A stretch of 64,000 nucleotides of DNA, from NCBI RefSeq assembly GCF_900454495.1, contig NZ_UGSI01000001.1:5108501-5172500 (forward strand). The letters run 5' to 3'. Below the pieces are notes generated by a model, which searched no databases, had not been told where the DNA came from, and saw nothing but the letters and a program-made list of their open reading frames with translations. Origin of the DNA: Paenibacillus macerans (GTDB lineage Bacteria; Bacillota; Bacilli; Paenibacillales; Paenibacillaceae). Position numbers and translations under genes: made by a program. Below, piece after piece: positions 51,947-60,089 of the stretch (positions within the stretch are counted from its first letter, which is position 1; the number at the start of each line of letters is the position of its first letter).

Positions 51947-53735
51947 GTGGTTCATTCCCTGCTTTCTTGATTAGCTTCTTGACTTGGATGGTGAGCAGCA
52001 AAGGATCGGCCGCCCCCTGGCATTTCGCCCCGGAATGCCGCAGGCGGATCAGACGGCTTCTCGTCTCTTCCGTGATCGTCTCTCCCGGATACAGCAGCGG
52101 GATGCCCGGAGGATAAGGGATGATCATCTCCGCGGCCTGCCGGCCGGCGCTGTCCTCCACGGGAATCGCTTCAATTTCCCCTTGGGATAGGGGAGCCAAG
52201 GAAAACGCCACAGGCTCGGAGATGCCGGGAAGAACGTCGGCCTGTTCAGCATCTATGCCCGATCCGCAATCGGCAGGTTCCAAGTCTATAACCGTGCCGG
52301 TTACTTGCGCACCTATACCGGCAGCGGCTTGGGACCGGACTTCAGCATTTCTTATTGCGGGATCTGCCGGTTTCGGGTCCGGCGAAATGTTCCACGTGGA
52401 AAGTTCCGCAGCTGGATCACCTCCGGAAGCTTCCTGTTCCTCTTCCTGTTCCTCTTCCTGCTCCGCTTCCCTTTTCTCCGCCGCCGTTGCCGGCTGTGCC
52501 GTCGTTTCTGCCGCCTTCTCTTTCGATTTCTCCGACGCACCCTCCGACTCTTCCGCTGCCACCGCGATGCGCTCCAGCGCCTGAAGCAGCCGCAGGGCGT
52601 CCCGCTCCGTCGTCCCCGGTCCAAACGCCAGCACCACGTACCGCTCATTGCTCATTTCCGGCACGCAGCCCTCCGCCTCAAGCCGCTGCTGCAGCTCGTA
52701 GCCGCTCCACCTGTTTGTTGTGTCGTATATTACAAGCTTAAACGGGTCTTGAATAGTATATGCAGCGGCCCCGCCGCTCGCGCCCGGCGGCTTGACGAAG
52801 CCGAAGCGCGGCAGTTTATCGAGGCCGCTGCGCGCCGCGGCGGCCGCAGCCAGCCCGCCTGCGAACAGGGCGGGCCCCTGGGCCGCCAGCAGGCTTCGGC
52901 TCACGTCGAGCGAAGCCATGATGGGATAGGACGGGCTGGAGCTCTGCAGCATCGCCAGCCGCTGGCGCAGCAGCGCGCGGTCGATCAGCCCGCCCTGCAC
53001 ATGCAGCATCGCGCCCATCGTGAGCGCGGTGAGCATCTTGTGCGTCGACTGCACGACGCCATCGGCGCCTTGGGCCAGCGCGCTCTCCGGCAGCGCCGGA
53101 TGCTGGCCGAAGTGGGCGCCGTGCGCCTCGTCGACGAGCAGCGGCACGCTGTGCGCGCGGCAGAGCTCGGCCAGCGGCCGCAGCGATGCGCCCATCCCGT
53201 AGTAGCTCGGGTGCGTGACGAGCAGCCCTTTAGCGCCGGGGTACCGGCGCAGGGCTTCACGCACCGTCTCCGCAGGCGGGATGGTCGCCAGGCCGCTCGG
53301 CGCATCGAGCCGCGGCGCCAAAAACACCGCGTGCGCGCCCGCCAGCATCAATCCGTGGATGACGGATTTATGCACGTTCCGCTGCACGAGCAACACATCG
53401 CCCGGAGCGGTGCACACGCTCAGGATCAGCGCCAAATTGCCGGCTGTGCTGCCGCCGACAAGAAAAAACGTCTCCTCCGCCCCAAATTGGGCGGCGGCCA
53501 GCTGCTGCGCCTCACGGATCGCTCCCTCCGGATGATGCAGATCATCCGTGCCGGTAATTTCCGTGGCGTCGATTTCCATCACCCGGGACAGCAGATCCTG
53601 CTCCGGGGGCATTTCGCCGCGCAGGGCTTGTCCGTTTTTATGTCCCGGCACATGAAAGGAAACATCGTTTTTTTTCATATATTGCATCAAAGCTTCATAT
53701 AACGGAGCCCGATTGGCTTGTGCTTGTTCCGGCAT
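51936..53735 (-). CDS. yaaO: YaaO-like Orn/Lys/Arg decarboxylase family protein with acidic insert
   Basis: PLP-dependent family of basic amino acid decarboxylases. The fold-type I region shows VPGHKNGQAL, TEITGTDDLHHPEGAIREAQ, VDEAHGAHFGQHP and the PLP lysine in QSTHKMLTALTMGAML near residue 230. Unlike B. subtilis YaaO (about 480 residues), this one has 599, with an acidic, low-complexity insert at residues about 390-510 (EEEQEEEQEA among others) before the C-terminal domain restarts at EAIPVEDSAGRQAAEMIIPY. The substrate is unknown. The gene carries a parS-like palindrome inside the insert. Confidence 0.9.
   Translation of the reverse strand: MPEQAQANRAPLYEALMQYMKKNDVSFHVPGHKNGQALRGEMPPEQDLLSRVMEIDATEITGTDDLHHPEGAIREAQQLAAAQFGAEETFFLVGGSTAGNLALILSVCTAPGDVLLVQRNVHKSVIHGLMLAGAHAVFLAPRLDAPSGLATIPPAETVREALRRYPGAKGLLVTHPSYYGMGASLRPLAELCRAHSVPLLVDEAHGAHFGQHPALPESALAQGADGVVQSTHKMLTALTMGAMLHVQGGLIDRALLRQRLAMLQSSSPSYPIMASLDVSRSLLAAQGPALFAGGLAAAAAARSGLDKLPRFGFVKPPGASGGAAAYTIQDPFKLVIYDTTNRWSGYELQQRLEAEGCVPEMSNERYVVLAFGPGTTERDALRLLQALERIAVAAEESEGASEKSKEKAAETTAQPATAAEKREAEQEEEQEEEQEASGGDPAAELSTWNISPDPKPADPAIRNAEVRSQAAAGIGAQVTGTVIDLEPADCGSGIDAEQADVLPGISEPVAFSLAPLSQGEIEAIPVEDSAGRQAAEMIIPYPPGIPLLYPGETITEETRSRLIRLRHSGAKCQGAADPLLLTIQVKKLIKKAGNEPHER
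52388..52403. other. Candidate parS-like ParB (Spo0J) binding site
   Basis: The 16-mer TGTTCCACGTGGAAAG matches the symmetric parS form TGTTCCACGTGGAACA in 14 positions. It lies inside the yaaO-like reading frame, near the origin side of the window. Confidence 0.5.
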
Positions 53736-53831
53736 CTCTATCTTAATCCTTCCGGCAGTGGTCCTGCTTTGCTGAAAATATCATTGCTTCATTTTACCGC
53801 TTCTTTCCCCGAATGGGCAATATCGCATATA

Positions 53832-53863
53832 GAAAAGGACCCGTTCTCCCGAAGAACAGGCCC
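53832..53863 (-). terminator. Intrinsic terminator after gin
   Basis: On the minus strand GGGCCTGTTCT/AGAACGGGTCC closes a four-base loop and is followed by TTTTCT. Confidence 0.85.
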
Positions 53864-53887
53864 TGTCACCTCATCGATTTATGCGTA

Positions 53888-54073
53888 TTATGCATTCTTT
53901 TGCACCCAAATTTGCTTCATTTGATGAATAAAGAAATGGTATTTTTCCTCCTGCACATCGGTATGCACCATTTCGGCCTCGCACGCATCGCATATAAATT
54001 CCGATACGATATGAATGCCTTCGGTTTTTGGCTCCCCGCATATAATGCAAGTTCTTTCGGTCCGCTCATCCAT
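53888..54073 (-). CDS. csfB: Anti-sigma-G factor Gin (CsfB)
   Basis: Gin blocks premature sigma-G activity in the forespore and sigma-E activity late. The 61-residue product has the two Cys pairs of its zinc site: RTCIICGEPKTEG and EFICDACEAEMVHTD, followed by EEKYHFFIHQMKQIWVQ. I chose the ATG at 54073 with AGGTGG nine bases upstream; a TTG two codons earlier is the alternative. In B. subtilis csfB also lies close to this point, near rrnA. Confidence 0.92.
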   Translation of the reverse strand: MDERTERTCIICGEPKTEGIHIVSEFICDACEAEMVHTDVQEEKYHFFIHQMKQIWVQKNA

Positions 54074-54257
54074 GCCCAAATCCCACCTTGTCTGTTTTAC
54101 TATCAGTATGACACAGATTCTATTATTTTAAACCTTTTCATAGTCCCTTACCTGCTTTATCTTATGCCGCATGGCCCGCGGCTGTGTTTGTACGCCGCAT
54201 CTTTAATTATCGGCGGCTTGCTCCGATATAATAATATAGGTATGTCCGAGTTTTAAA

Positions 54258-54406
54258 GAGGTAGTTCTATGCTTCCGAAGCCGTTTTCTCCGAAAACGTT
54301 TAGCTCCGCTACTTTCGTCCCTAGCTTCATCCGACCTTAAGCGTTTTGAAAAAACGCACAGCGGAAGCATAGGCTTCGGTGCTGAAAAGCCGACTTTTTG
54401 AACACG
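54258..54406 (-). repeat. Family-3 element, half copy
   Basis: In reverse complement it reads GTTCAAAAAGTC, TTTTCAGCACCGAAGC and GGTCGGATGAAG, clearly homologous to the first 130 bases of 22637-22927. The other end is missing. It lies between gin and the plus-strand membrane protein gene. Confidence 0.75.
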
Positions 54407-54437
54407 TACTATATGTGATTTCTAGGAGGGTTGATGG

Positions 54438-54965
54438 GTGATATCCGCTGATCCTGAAACAAACGCGACGTTTTACCATTATCGGTTGCTGAAAAAGGTC
54501 GTGTTGCCTAAAGCCTTGATCTATGGCTTCGCTACGCTTCCTTTTCTTTGGCTTGCCGCAGAGATGATTTTTCTATCCTGGACCAGCCTTTTCTTCTTTC
54601 TGATTGCCGCACCCATTGCGTTATGGATTCAATTCGTCATTTCCCGGTCCGTCCTGATCATCTTAAGCCATTCCTACCGCAAGCGCTGGCGTTTTTCCCG
54701 GCTGCTGCCCTGGATCGGCTATATGCCCGAACAATATGTGGCTTACTCCGTATTTCGCAAAGTTCACCTGCATGCCGCCTGGATCGGTTGCTGTATCATC
54801 GCGATCCTCATTCCGTGGTCCCCGGTTTCTTTTGTGCTGTCCTTGTTTTTCTGGCACTTCTGGCTGATTGCACCACGTTTGCTCGCCCTTGCCTGTGTAC
54901 GGGGCCAACGTAAAGACGGCATGCTGAAAATCACCGGTCCCGATATTTCCTATTACTTGCAGTGA
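54438..54965 (+). CDS. Uncharacterised membrane protein
   Basis: The 175-residue product is unknown to me. It has three or four hydrophobic segments: about residues 27-60 (ALIYGFATLPFLWLAAEMIF then a Trp-rich stretch and FFFLIAAPIALWIQFVI) and 114-148 (WIGCCIIAILIPWSPVSFVL). Start is GTG with AGGAGG eight bases upstream. It is on the plus strand, alone, between a family-3 and a family-2 repeat, and has no counterpart in the B. subtilis order. Paenibacillus-specific conservation would be worth a search. Confidence 0.6.
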   Translation: MISADPETNATFYHYRLLKKVVLPKALIYGFATLPFLWLAAEMIFLSWTSLFFFLIAAPIALWIQFVISRSVLIILSHSYRKRWRFSRLLPWIGYMPEQYVAYSVFRKVHLHAAWIGCCIIAILIPWSPVSFVLSLFFWHFWLIAPRLLALACVRGQRKDGMLKITGPDISYYLQ

Positions 54966-55049
54966 GTACGTACTCAGAGAAAATAGCTGCGTTTGGCGGT
55001 TGTTTTTTCTTGCGATAGGAGGATGCCGAGGCGCCGCCTAAGTTTTACT

Positions 55050-55265
55050 TTCTGACGGATATAATGGTAATTTTTACGTCGCTATTTTTAAGATTTTTAC
55101 TCTCTCGAAGAAAATAGCGGAACTTTTTGTCCTTATTCGGGGCAACGCTTGAAAAACACGGCTTTTTTACCCCCATCTTACTAAAATAGGGACAAAAAAA
55201 TCCTCTATTCTCGCCACACTCCTTTTTTGACGAGAATAAGGACCATTTTTTCCGTTATTTTTCTG
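55050..55265. repeat. Family-2 A/T-rich intergenic repeat with terminal hairpin
   Basis: It has GGTAATTTTTACGTCGCTAT, AAAATAGCGGAACTTTTTGT and arms ATAGGGACAAAAAAATCC and GGACCATTTTTTCCG. Order and wording parallel 26340-26552. It lies between two genes that point toward each other. Confidence 0.75.
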
Positions 55266-55395
55266 AACCTTTACAATAAGCCTGTTGCCTGCGGTTTGCA
55301 GGAACAGGCCGATACTGGTGAACCGTTCGGAATCAACCGGCTGGCTGGCTTGTACCGAATTTAAGCGATCCCCGCGTTGCTGCGGGCCCGGCAAA

Positions 55396-55824
55396 TCAAG
55401 GACTGCTTTCCAGACCTTGAATCACCGCCTTATCTTCTTGTTTTGGGACAAGCACCGTAAACGAATCGTCGTGAATGGTCAGCTGCACAATCTTTTTGCC
55501 TTTCTCGTAAACTCGGGTTGAACCGGCGCGTTCCTCTTTTTGTTCGGTCCAGCCCCATTCTTTTATGACCTTCTCATAAGCATCCGGTATGCCGCCGCTT
55601 TCGCTTAACCCCTTCAGCGAGTAGTGAACATAGTCCATTTTTGAGTTATTTAATGCGTTATCCGTCTGATCGGCTTCTTTGGGAACCGGGAAGCTTTTTT
55701 CCACAGCCGCCCCTACGTAATTTGTCCACGAAGGCTCGGAAGACGCACAGCCCGCGATGACGAACATCATCATCAAGACTCCCCACATGAAGCATAAGGA
55801 ATACGCAACTCCTCTGCGCCGCAT
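55396..55824 (-). CDS. Uncharacterised lipoprotein
   Basis: The 142-residue product has a signal peptide ending in VIAGC (lipobox near residue 26) and a soluble domain of about 115 residues ending DDSFTVLVPKQEDKAVIQGL. I do not recognise the family. AAGGAGG lies before the ATG. It is monocistronic between repeats and the amidase gene, divergent from the latter. Confidence 0.7.
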   Translation of the reverse strand: MRRRGVAYSLCFMWGVLMMMFVIAGCASSEPSWTNYVGAAVEKSFPVPKEADQTDNALNNSKMDYVHYSLKGLSESGGIPDAYEKVIKEWGWTEQKEERAGSTRVYEKGKKIVQLTIHDDSFTVLVPKQEDKAVIQGLESSP

Positions 55825-56260
55825 GATCCATTCCTCCTTACCCTGCCTATATACTGTAAACGTTATCCCATGTTGTCGATGCCTGATATAGAATTCGGAA
55901 GGCTATATGCCCTAGACAATAACATATCATTACAATTATAACGGTTGACTTGCCGTTGTCGGTAACAAAAAGGTTACATTCTTTTTGATAGGTTCTAAGT
56001 ATAGTAAACCCGTACAGCTCAAAATGCAATACTGAAGCGGAAAATCGCGTGACTTAAATGTTATGTTATTTTACACAAATTTTTAGTCACTTTATTTAAT
56101 GATTGCACGAATTCGGGAGATTTATAAAGCATTATAAATTAAATCAATCATGTATGCGCTTATTTGAAGTTAAAGTGATTTTGTCATAATACCTTACATC
56201 TATTTATGATGGTACCCATATTCTTTACATACGATTTCAGGAGAGGAGAGCAATAAAGAG
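55825..56260. other. A/T-rich divergent intergenic region
   Basis: The region separates the lipoprotein (minus) and amidase (plus) genes and should hold both promoters. It has a small palindrome GGTAACAAAAAGGTTAC near 55961. I see no confident -35/-10 pair and no gene. Confidence 0.4.
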
Positions 56261-58198
56261 ATGAAACTACATCGCTGGAATTGGAAAAAAAGCAGTTCCC
56301 TGCTATTAACCGGGGTTCTGATGACCGGGCTATGGACCGGCGGCACACCAGCGGAGGCCGCTTCGGCCTCTGCTGCGGCTTCTGCTGCGGCTAGTAGTGC
56401 CAGGGCTGGGAAAACCCAAGGTTTTATCACGGCAGATCAATTTTACCTTTCGATGAAGGAGGCCGCCGCCGAAGCGGGATCCGCCCTAACGCTCGACGTT
56501 CCTCAAGGCGCGAAAATGCAGCGCAGCAACGCCGCCGTCTTCCTTCAGCAATGGCTGAATTTGAAAGATGCGGCGGAAACCTTCGATGATGTAGCGGACG
56601 ATGCCTCCTATGCACCGGCGGTTGGGGCTGTTGTCAAAGCCGGCTTAATGGAGGGGTATTCCAAAACCCTGTTTATGCCGGGGCAACCGCTAACGGCTGA
56701 GGACTTGACGATTTTGCATGATCGCGTCGCGGGTCATTTGAAACCGTTTGTGCTCGAAGAGGCGACGATCGCCGATATGCAGTTAGCGATAGATCAGGGC
56801 AAGCTGACCTCAAAGCAACTCGTTCAAATGTATTTGGACCGCATCGCCAAATACGACGACCAGGGCGTCTCGCTGCAGGCTGTTCTGACCTTAAATCCCG
56901 ACGCTTTGAGCATTGCCGAAGCTCTCGATCAGGAACGGGCCGCGAAAGGGCCGCGCGGACCGCTTCATGGCATCCCTATTTTGGTTAAGGACAATTTCGA
57001 TACGGCTGACATGCCTACCACCGCTGGCTGCCTATGCTTGAAAGATTCCATTCCGGGCAAGGATGCCGAGCAAATCGCCAAATTGAAAGAGGCCGGCGCC
57101 ATTATTTTGGGCAAAACCAACCTGCATGAGTTCGCTTTCGGCATCACGACCTCCAGCTCCCTTGGCGGGCAAACGAAAAATCCGTACGCGCCCGACCATT
57201 ATCCCGGCGGCTCCAGCGGCGGCACCGGTGCGGCGGTCGCGGCCAATTTCGCCGCAGCCGGCCTTGGGACCGACACCGGCGGATCGATTCGCATCCCGTC
57301 CAGCTTCAACAGCCTGGTGGGCATACGCCCTACGGTCGGTTTGTCCAGTCGCGACGGCATCATCCCGCTGGCCTTGACGCAGGACGTCGGCGGCCCGATG
57401 GCCCGCACGGTGGAGGATGCCGCTATCATGCTGGACGCCACCGCCGGGTATGATCCGGATGATACGGCAACCGCGTACAGCGTCGGGCATATTCCCGCAA
57501 GCTATACCGCGTTTCTGGATACGGACGGTTTAAAAGGCGCCCGGATCGGTGTCGCCGTCGAACTGTTTCAAAACGGCAATGATCGGGAAAAGACCGTCTC
57601 CGATGTCGTTTACCATGCGGTCGATGAGCTGAAGGCCCTGGGAGCTGCGGCCATTCCGGTCACCATTCCGAACCTGGCGGAAATCAACGAGTACCCCAGC
57701 CTAAGCGGATACGAGTTCAAATTTCAATTGAATGAGTACCTTCAGGAGCTGGGAGACGGCGCACCTTATCATAGCCTGGCGGAAATTATCGCATCGGGAG
57801 AGTATGACAAGGCTCAGGAGCAGTCCATGAAAGCCCGCGAGGCTCGGGAAACGCTGGAAACGGAGGAATATAAGGATATTTTGCTGAACCGGACCAAATT
57901 AACGCGCGATGCCCTTCTAAAAGTGATGGCCGATTACGACCTGGATGCGATCGTTTACCCGACGACGACGCAACCGGCCGCGTTCATCGGCGAGAGCCAG
58001 GCTTCCGGCAACAACAACCGCCTTAGCCCATTCTCCGGTTTCCCGGCCATCACCGTTCCAGCCGGGTTTACCCCAAACGGTTTGCCCGTCGGCATTGAAT
58101 TCCTGGGCCGGGCTTTTGACGAAGGGACCCTGATTAAGCTGGCATACAGCTATGAACAAGGGACTCATCATCGCCACGCCCCTAAATTGACACCATAA
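56261..58198 (+). CDS. Exported amidase (GatA-type amidase signature family) with N-terminal SLH-like repeat
   Basis: The 645-residue protein has a signal peptide (residues 1-33, ending AEAAS), an Ala/Ser-rich stretch, one SLH-like repeat (FDDVADDASYAPAVGAVVKA, near residue 108) and an amidase domain. The Ser-cis-Ser-Lys triad is visible: Lys in PILVKDNFDTADMP, cis-Ser in YPGGSSGGTGAAVAA, and the nucleophile Ser in GLGTDTGGSIRIPSSFN. The substrate is unknown; a wall-attached amide hydrolase is likely. GGAGAGCAATAAAG precedes the ATG. A shared terminator follows before fhs. Confidence 0.85.
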   Translation: MKLHRWNWKKSSSLLLTGVLMTGLWTGGTPAEAASASAAASAAASSARAGKTQGFITADQFYLSMKEAAAEAGSALTLDVPQGAKMQRSNAAVFLQQWLNLKDAAETFDDVADDASYAPAVGAVVKAGLMEGYSKTLFMPGQPLTAEDLTILHDRVAGHLKPFVLEEATIADMQLAIDQGKLTSKQLVQMYLDRIAKYDDQGVSLQAVLTLNPDALSIAEALDQERAAKGPRGPLHGIPILVKDNFDTADMPTTAGCLCLKDSIPGKDAEQIAKLKEAGAIILGKTNLHEFAFGITTSSSLGGQTKNPYAPDHYPGGSSGGTGAAVAANFAAAGLGTDTGGSIRIPSSFNSLVGIRPTVGLSSRDGIIPLALTQDVGGPMARTVEDAAIMLDATAGYDPDDTATAYSVGHIPASYTAFLDTDGLKGARIGVAVELFQNGNDREKTVSDVVYHAVDELKALGAAAIPVTIPNLAEINEYPSLSGYEFKFQLNEYLQELGDGAPYHSLAEIIASGEYDKAQEQSMKAREARETLETEEYKDILLNRTKLTRDALLKVMADYDLDAIVYPTTTQPAAFIGESQASGNNNRLSPFSGFPAITVPAGFTPNGLPVGIEFLGRAFDEGTLIKLAYSYEQGTHHRHAPKLTP

Positions 58199-58206
58199 CG
58201 AAAAGC

Positions 58207-58252
58207 AAAAAGTACGGTCCGGGGCGTGACCCGCTTCGGCCGTACTTTTTTT
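58207..58252. terminator. Bidirectional terminator between the amidase gene and fhs
   Basis: AAAGTACGG/CCGTACTTT flank a long loop. T runs follow on both strands, suited to the two convergent genes. Confidence 0.85.
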
Positions 58253-58298
58253 GTGCGTTATATTTCCAGTTTTCAAACCCCGTTCCGGAAAAGAGAAC

Positions 58299-59930
58299 CT
58301 ACAACAAACCGTCCACTTCCCCCCGCTCATCCAGACGGATTCGTTCCGCCGCCGGAGATTTGGGCAAACCGGGCATCGTCACGATATTGCCGGTATGCGC
58401 AACGATAAAGCCCGCTCCCGCGGACAGCGTTACGTCCCGCACCTGGACAGTAAAATTGTCCGGGGCTCCGAGAAGCGTTGCCTGATCCGAGAAGGAATAA
58501 GGGGTTTTCGCCATGCACACCGCCAAGCGGCCAAATCCGAGGCGCTCGAGCTCCCGAATCTTCGCTTCCGCCTTAGCGGACAGCTTGATGCCTTTGCCGC
58601 GGTAGATTTCCCTCACGATGGCTTCAATTTTTGCCCGGATATCAAGCTCTTCCGGATACAGCGGCGCATACCGCGAAGGCTCACCCCGCAAAATATCCTG
58701 CAAGGCCCGGGCCATTTCCAAACCGCCCTCGCTGCCTTTAGCCCAAACATCGGACAACTCCGCCCGAACCCCCATACGGCGGCAGGCTTCGGTAACCAGC
58801 CGGATTTCATCTTGCGGATCGTCGGCATAATGGTTTATAGCCACCATCACGGGAACTCCGAATTTCCCGATGTTCTCCAAATGCCGTCTAATGTTGGCTA
58901 GACCGGCTTCCAGCGCCGCGGGATTCGGTTTGTCCAGCTCCGCTTTGGGGACCCCGCCGTTATATTTGAGCGCTTTTACGGTAACGACGAGCACCGCGGC
59001 GTCCGGCGTTAATCCAGCCTGACGGCACTTGATATTGAAAAATTTCTCCGCGCCCAAATCGGCTCCAAAACCGGCTTCCGTAACCACGATTTTGGCCAGC
59101 TTCAGGGCGGCCTTCGTACCGATCACACTGCTGCAGCCGTGAGCGATGTTGGCGAACGGGCCTCCGTGAACAATGGCCGGGGACCCTTCGGCCGTTTGCA
59201 CCAAATTGGGCTTGATCGCCTCCTTGAGCAAAACGGTCATCGCGTCGACCGCGCCGATCTGCGCCGCGGTGACCGCTTCCCCGGACATGTTGCAGGCCAC
59301 AACCATACGGCCAAGCCGCCGTTTCAAATCGTCCGCGTCTTCGCTGAGGCACAGCACCGCCATAACCTCCGAAGCGCTAGTAATCATAAAGCCGGATTCA
59401 TGAACCTGGCCGTTCCCGTCACCCAACCCGACGACGATTTGCCGAAGACTCCGGTCGTTCATATCCATCGCGCGCTTCCACAAAATGCGCCCCGGGTCGA
59501 TTTGCAGTGCATTCCCTTGAAAAATGTGGTTGTCGATCATCGCCGCGAGCAGGTTATTCGCGGAAGTGATCGCGTGCAGGTCGCCGGTAAAATGCAAATT
59601 AATATCCTCGGACGGTAAAATTTGCGCCTTACCGCCGCCGGTCGCTCCGCCCTTCATGCCAAAGCATGGTCCCAGCGACGGCTCCCGCAGCGCAGCGATC
59701 GACGGCACGCCGATCGCGTTCAGCGCCTGCGCCAGGCCGATCGTCGTCAGTGTTTTTCCTTCCCCGGCCGGCGTAGGATTCATAGCCGTCACCAGCACTA
59801 ATTTCCCGTCGGGCCGATCTCGCATATCGCTTAGCAGCCGAAGATCCAGCTTACCCTTATAACGGCCGTACAATTCCAAGTATTTATCCGCAATCCCAAA
59901 CGTATCGGCTATCTCCAAAATCGGCTTCAT
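58299..59930 (-). CDS. fhs: Formate-tetrahydrofolate ligase
   Basis: The enzyme makes 10-formyl-THF from formate, THF and ATP, feeding one-carbon units into purine and Met synthesis. The 543-residue product has the P-loop PTPAGEGKTLTTIGLAQAL near residue 52, the region EPSLGPCFGMKGGATGGGKA and the C-terminal GAGFIVAHTGNIVTMPGLPK. GGAGG precedes the ATG at a distance. No folate partner gene lies nearby. It converges on the amidase gene. Confidence 0.95.
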   Translation of the reverse strand: MKPILEIADTFGIADKYLELYGRYKGKLDLRLLSDMRDRPDGKLVLVTAMNPTPAGEGKTLTTIGLAQALNAIGVPSIAALREPSLGPCFGMKGGATGGGKAQILPSEDINLHFTGDLHAITSANNLLAAMIDNHIFQGNALQIDPGRILWKRAMDMNDRSLRQIVVGLGDGNGQVHESGFMITSASEVMAVLCLSEDADDLKRRLGRMVVACNMSGEAVTAAQIGAVDAMTVLLKEAIKPNLVQTAEGSPAIVHGGPFANIAHGCSSVIGTKAALKLAKIVVTEAGFGADLGAEKFFNIKCRQAGLTPDAAVLVVTVKALKYNGGVPKAELDKPNPAALEAGLANIRRHLENIGKFGVPVMVAINHYADDPQDEIRLVTEACRRMGVRAELSDVWAKGSEGGLEMARALQDILRGEPSRYAPLYPEELDIRAKIEAIVREIYRGKGIKLSAKAEAKIRELERLGFGRLAVCMAKTPYSFSDQATLLGAPDNFTVQVRDVTLSAGAGFIVAHTGNIVTMPGLPKSPAAERIRLDERGEVDGLL

Positions 59931-60089
59931 TCCCGCAAGTTACCTCCAGCAATATGATTCGTGCAAAATAAGGAAAAAATCAAAACACAATCATATTGTA
60001 CATGAAAACAACCGGGATAGGCGTGACGGAATTGGCATCATAATAACCTTAGGCCGTTCTCTCAAGAGCGTATTCAACCGGATTCCGCG

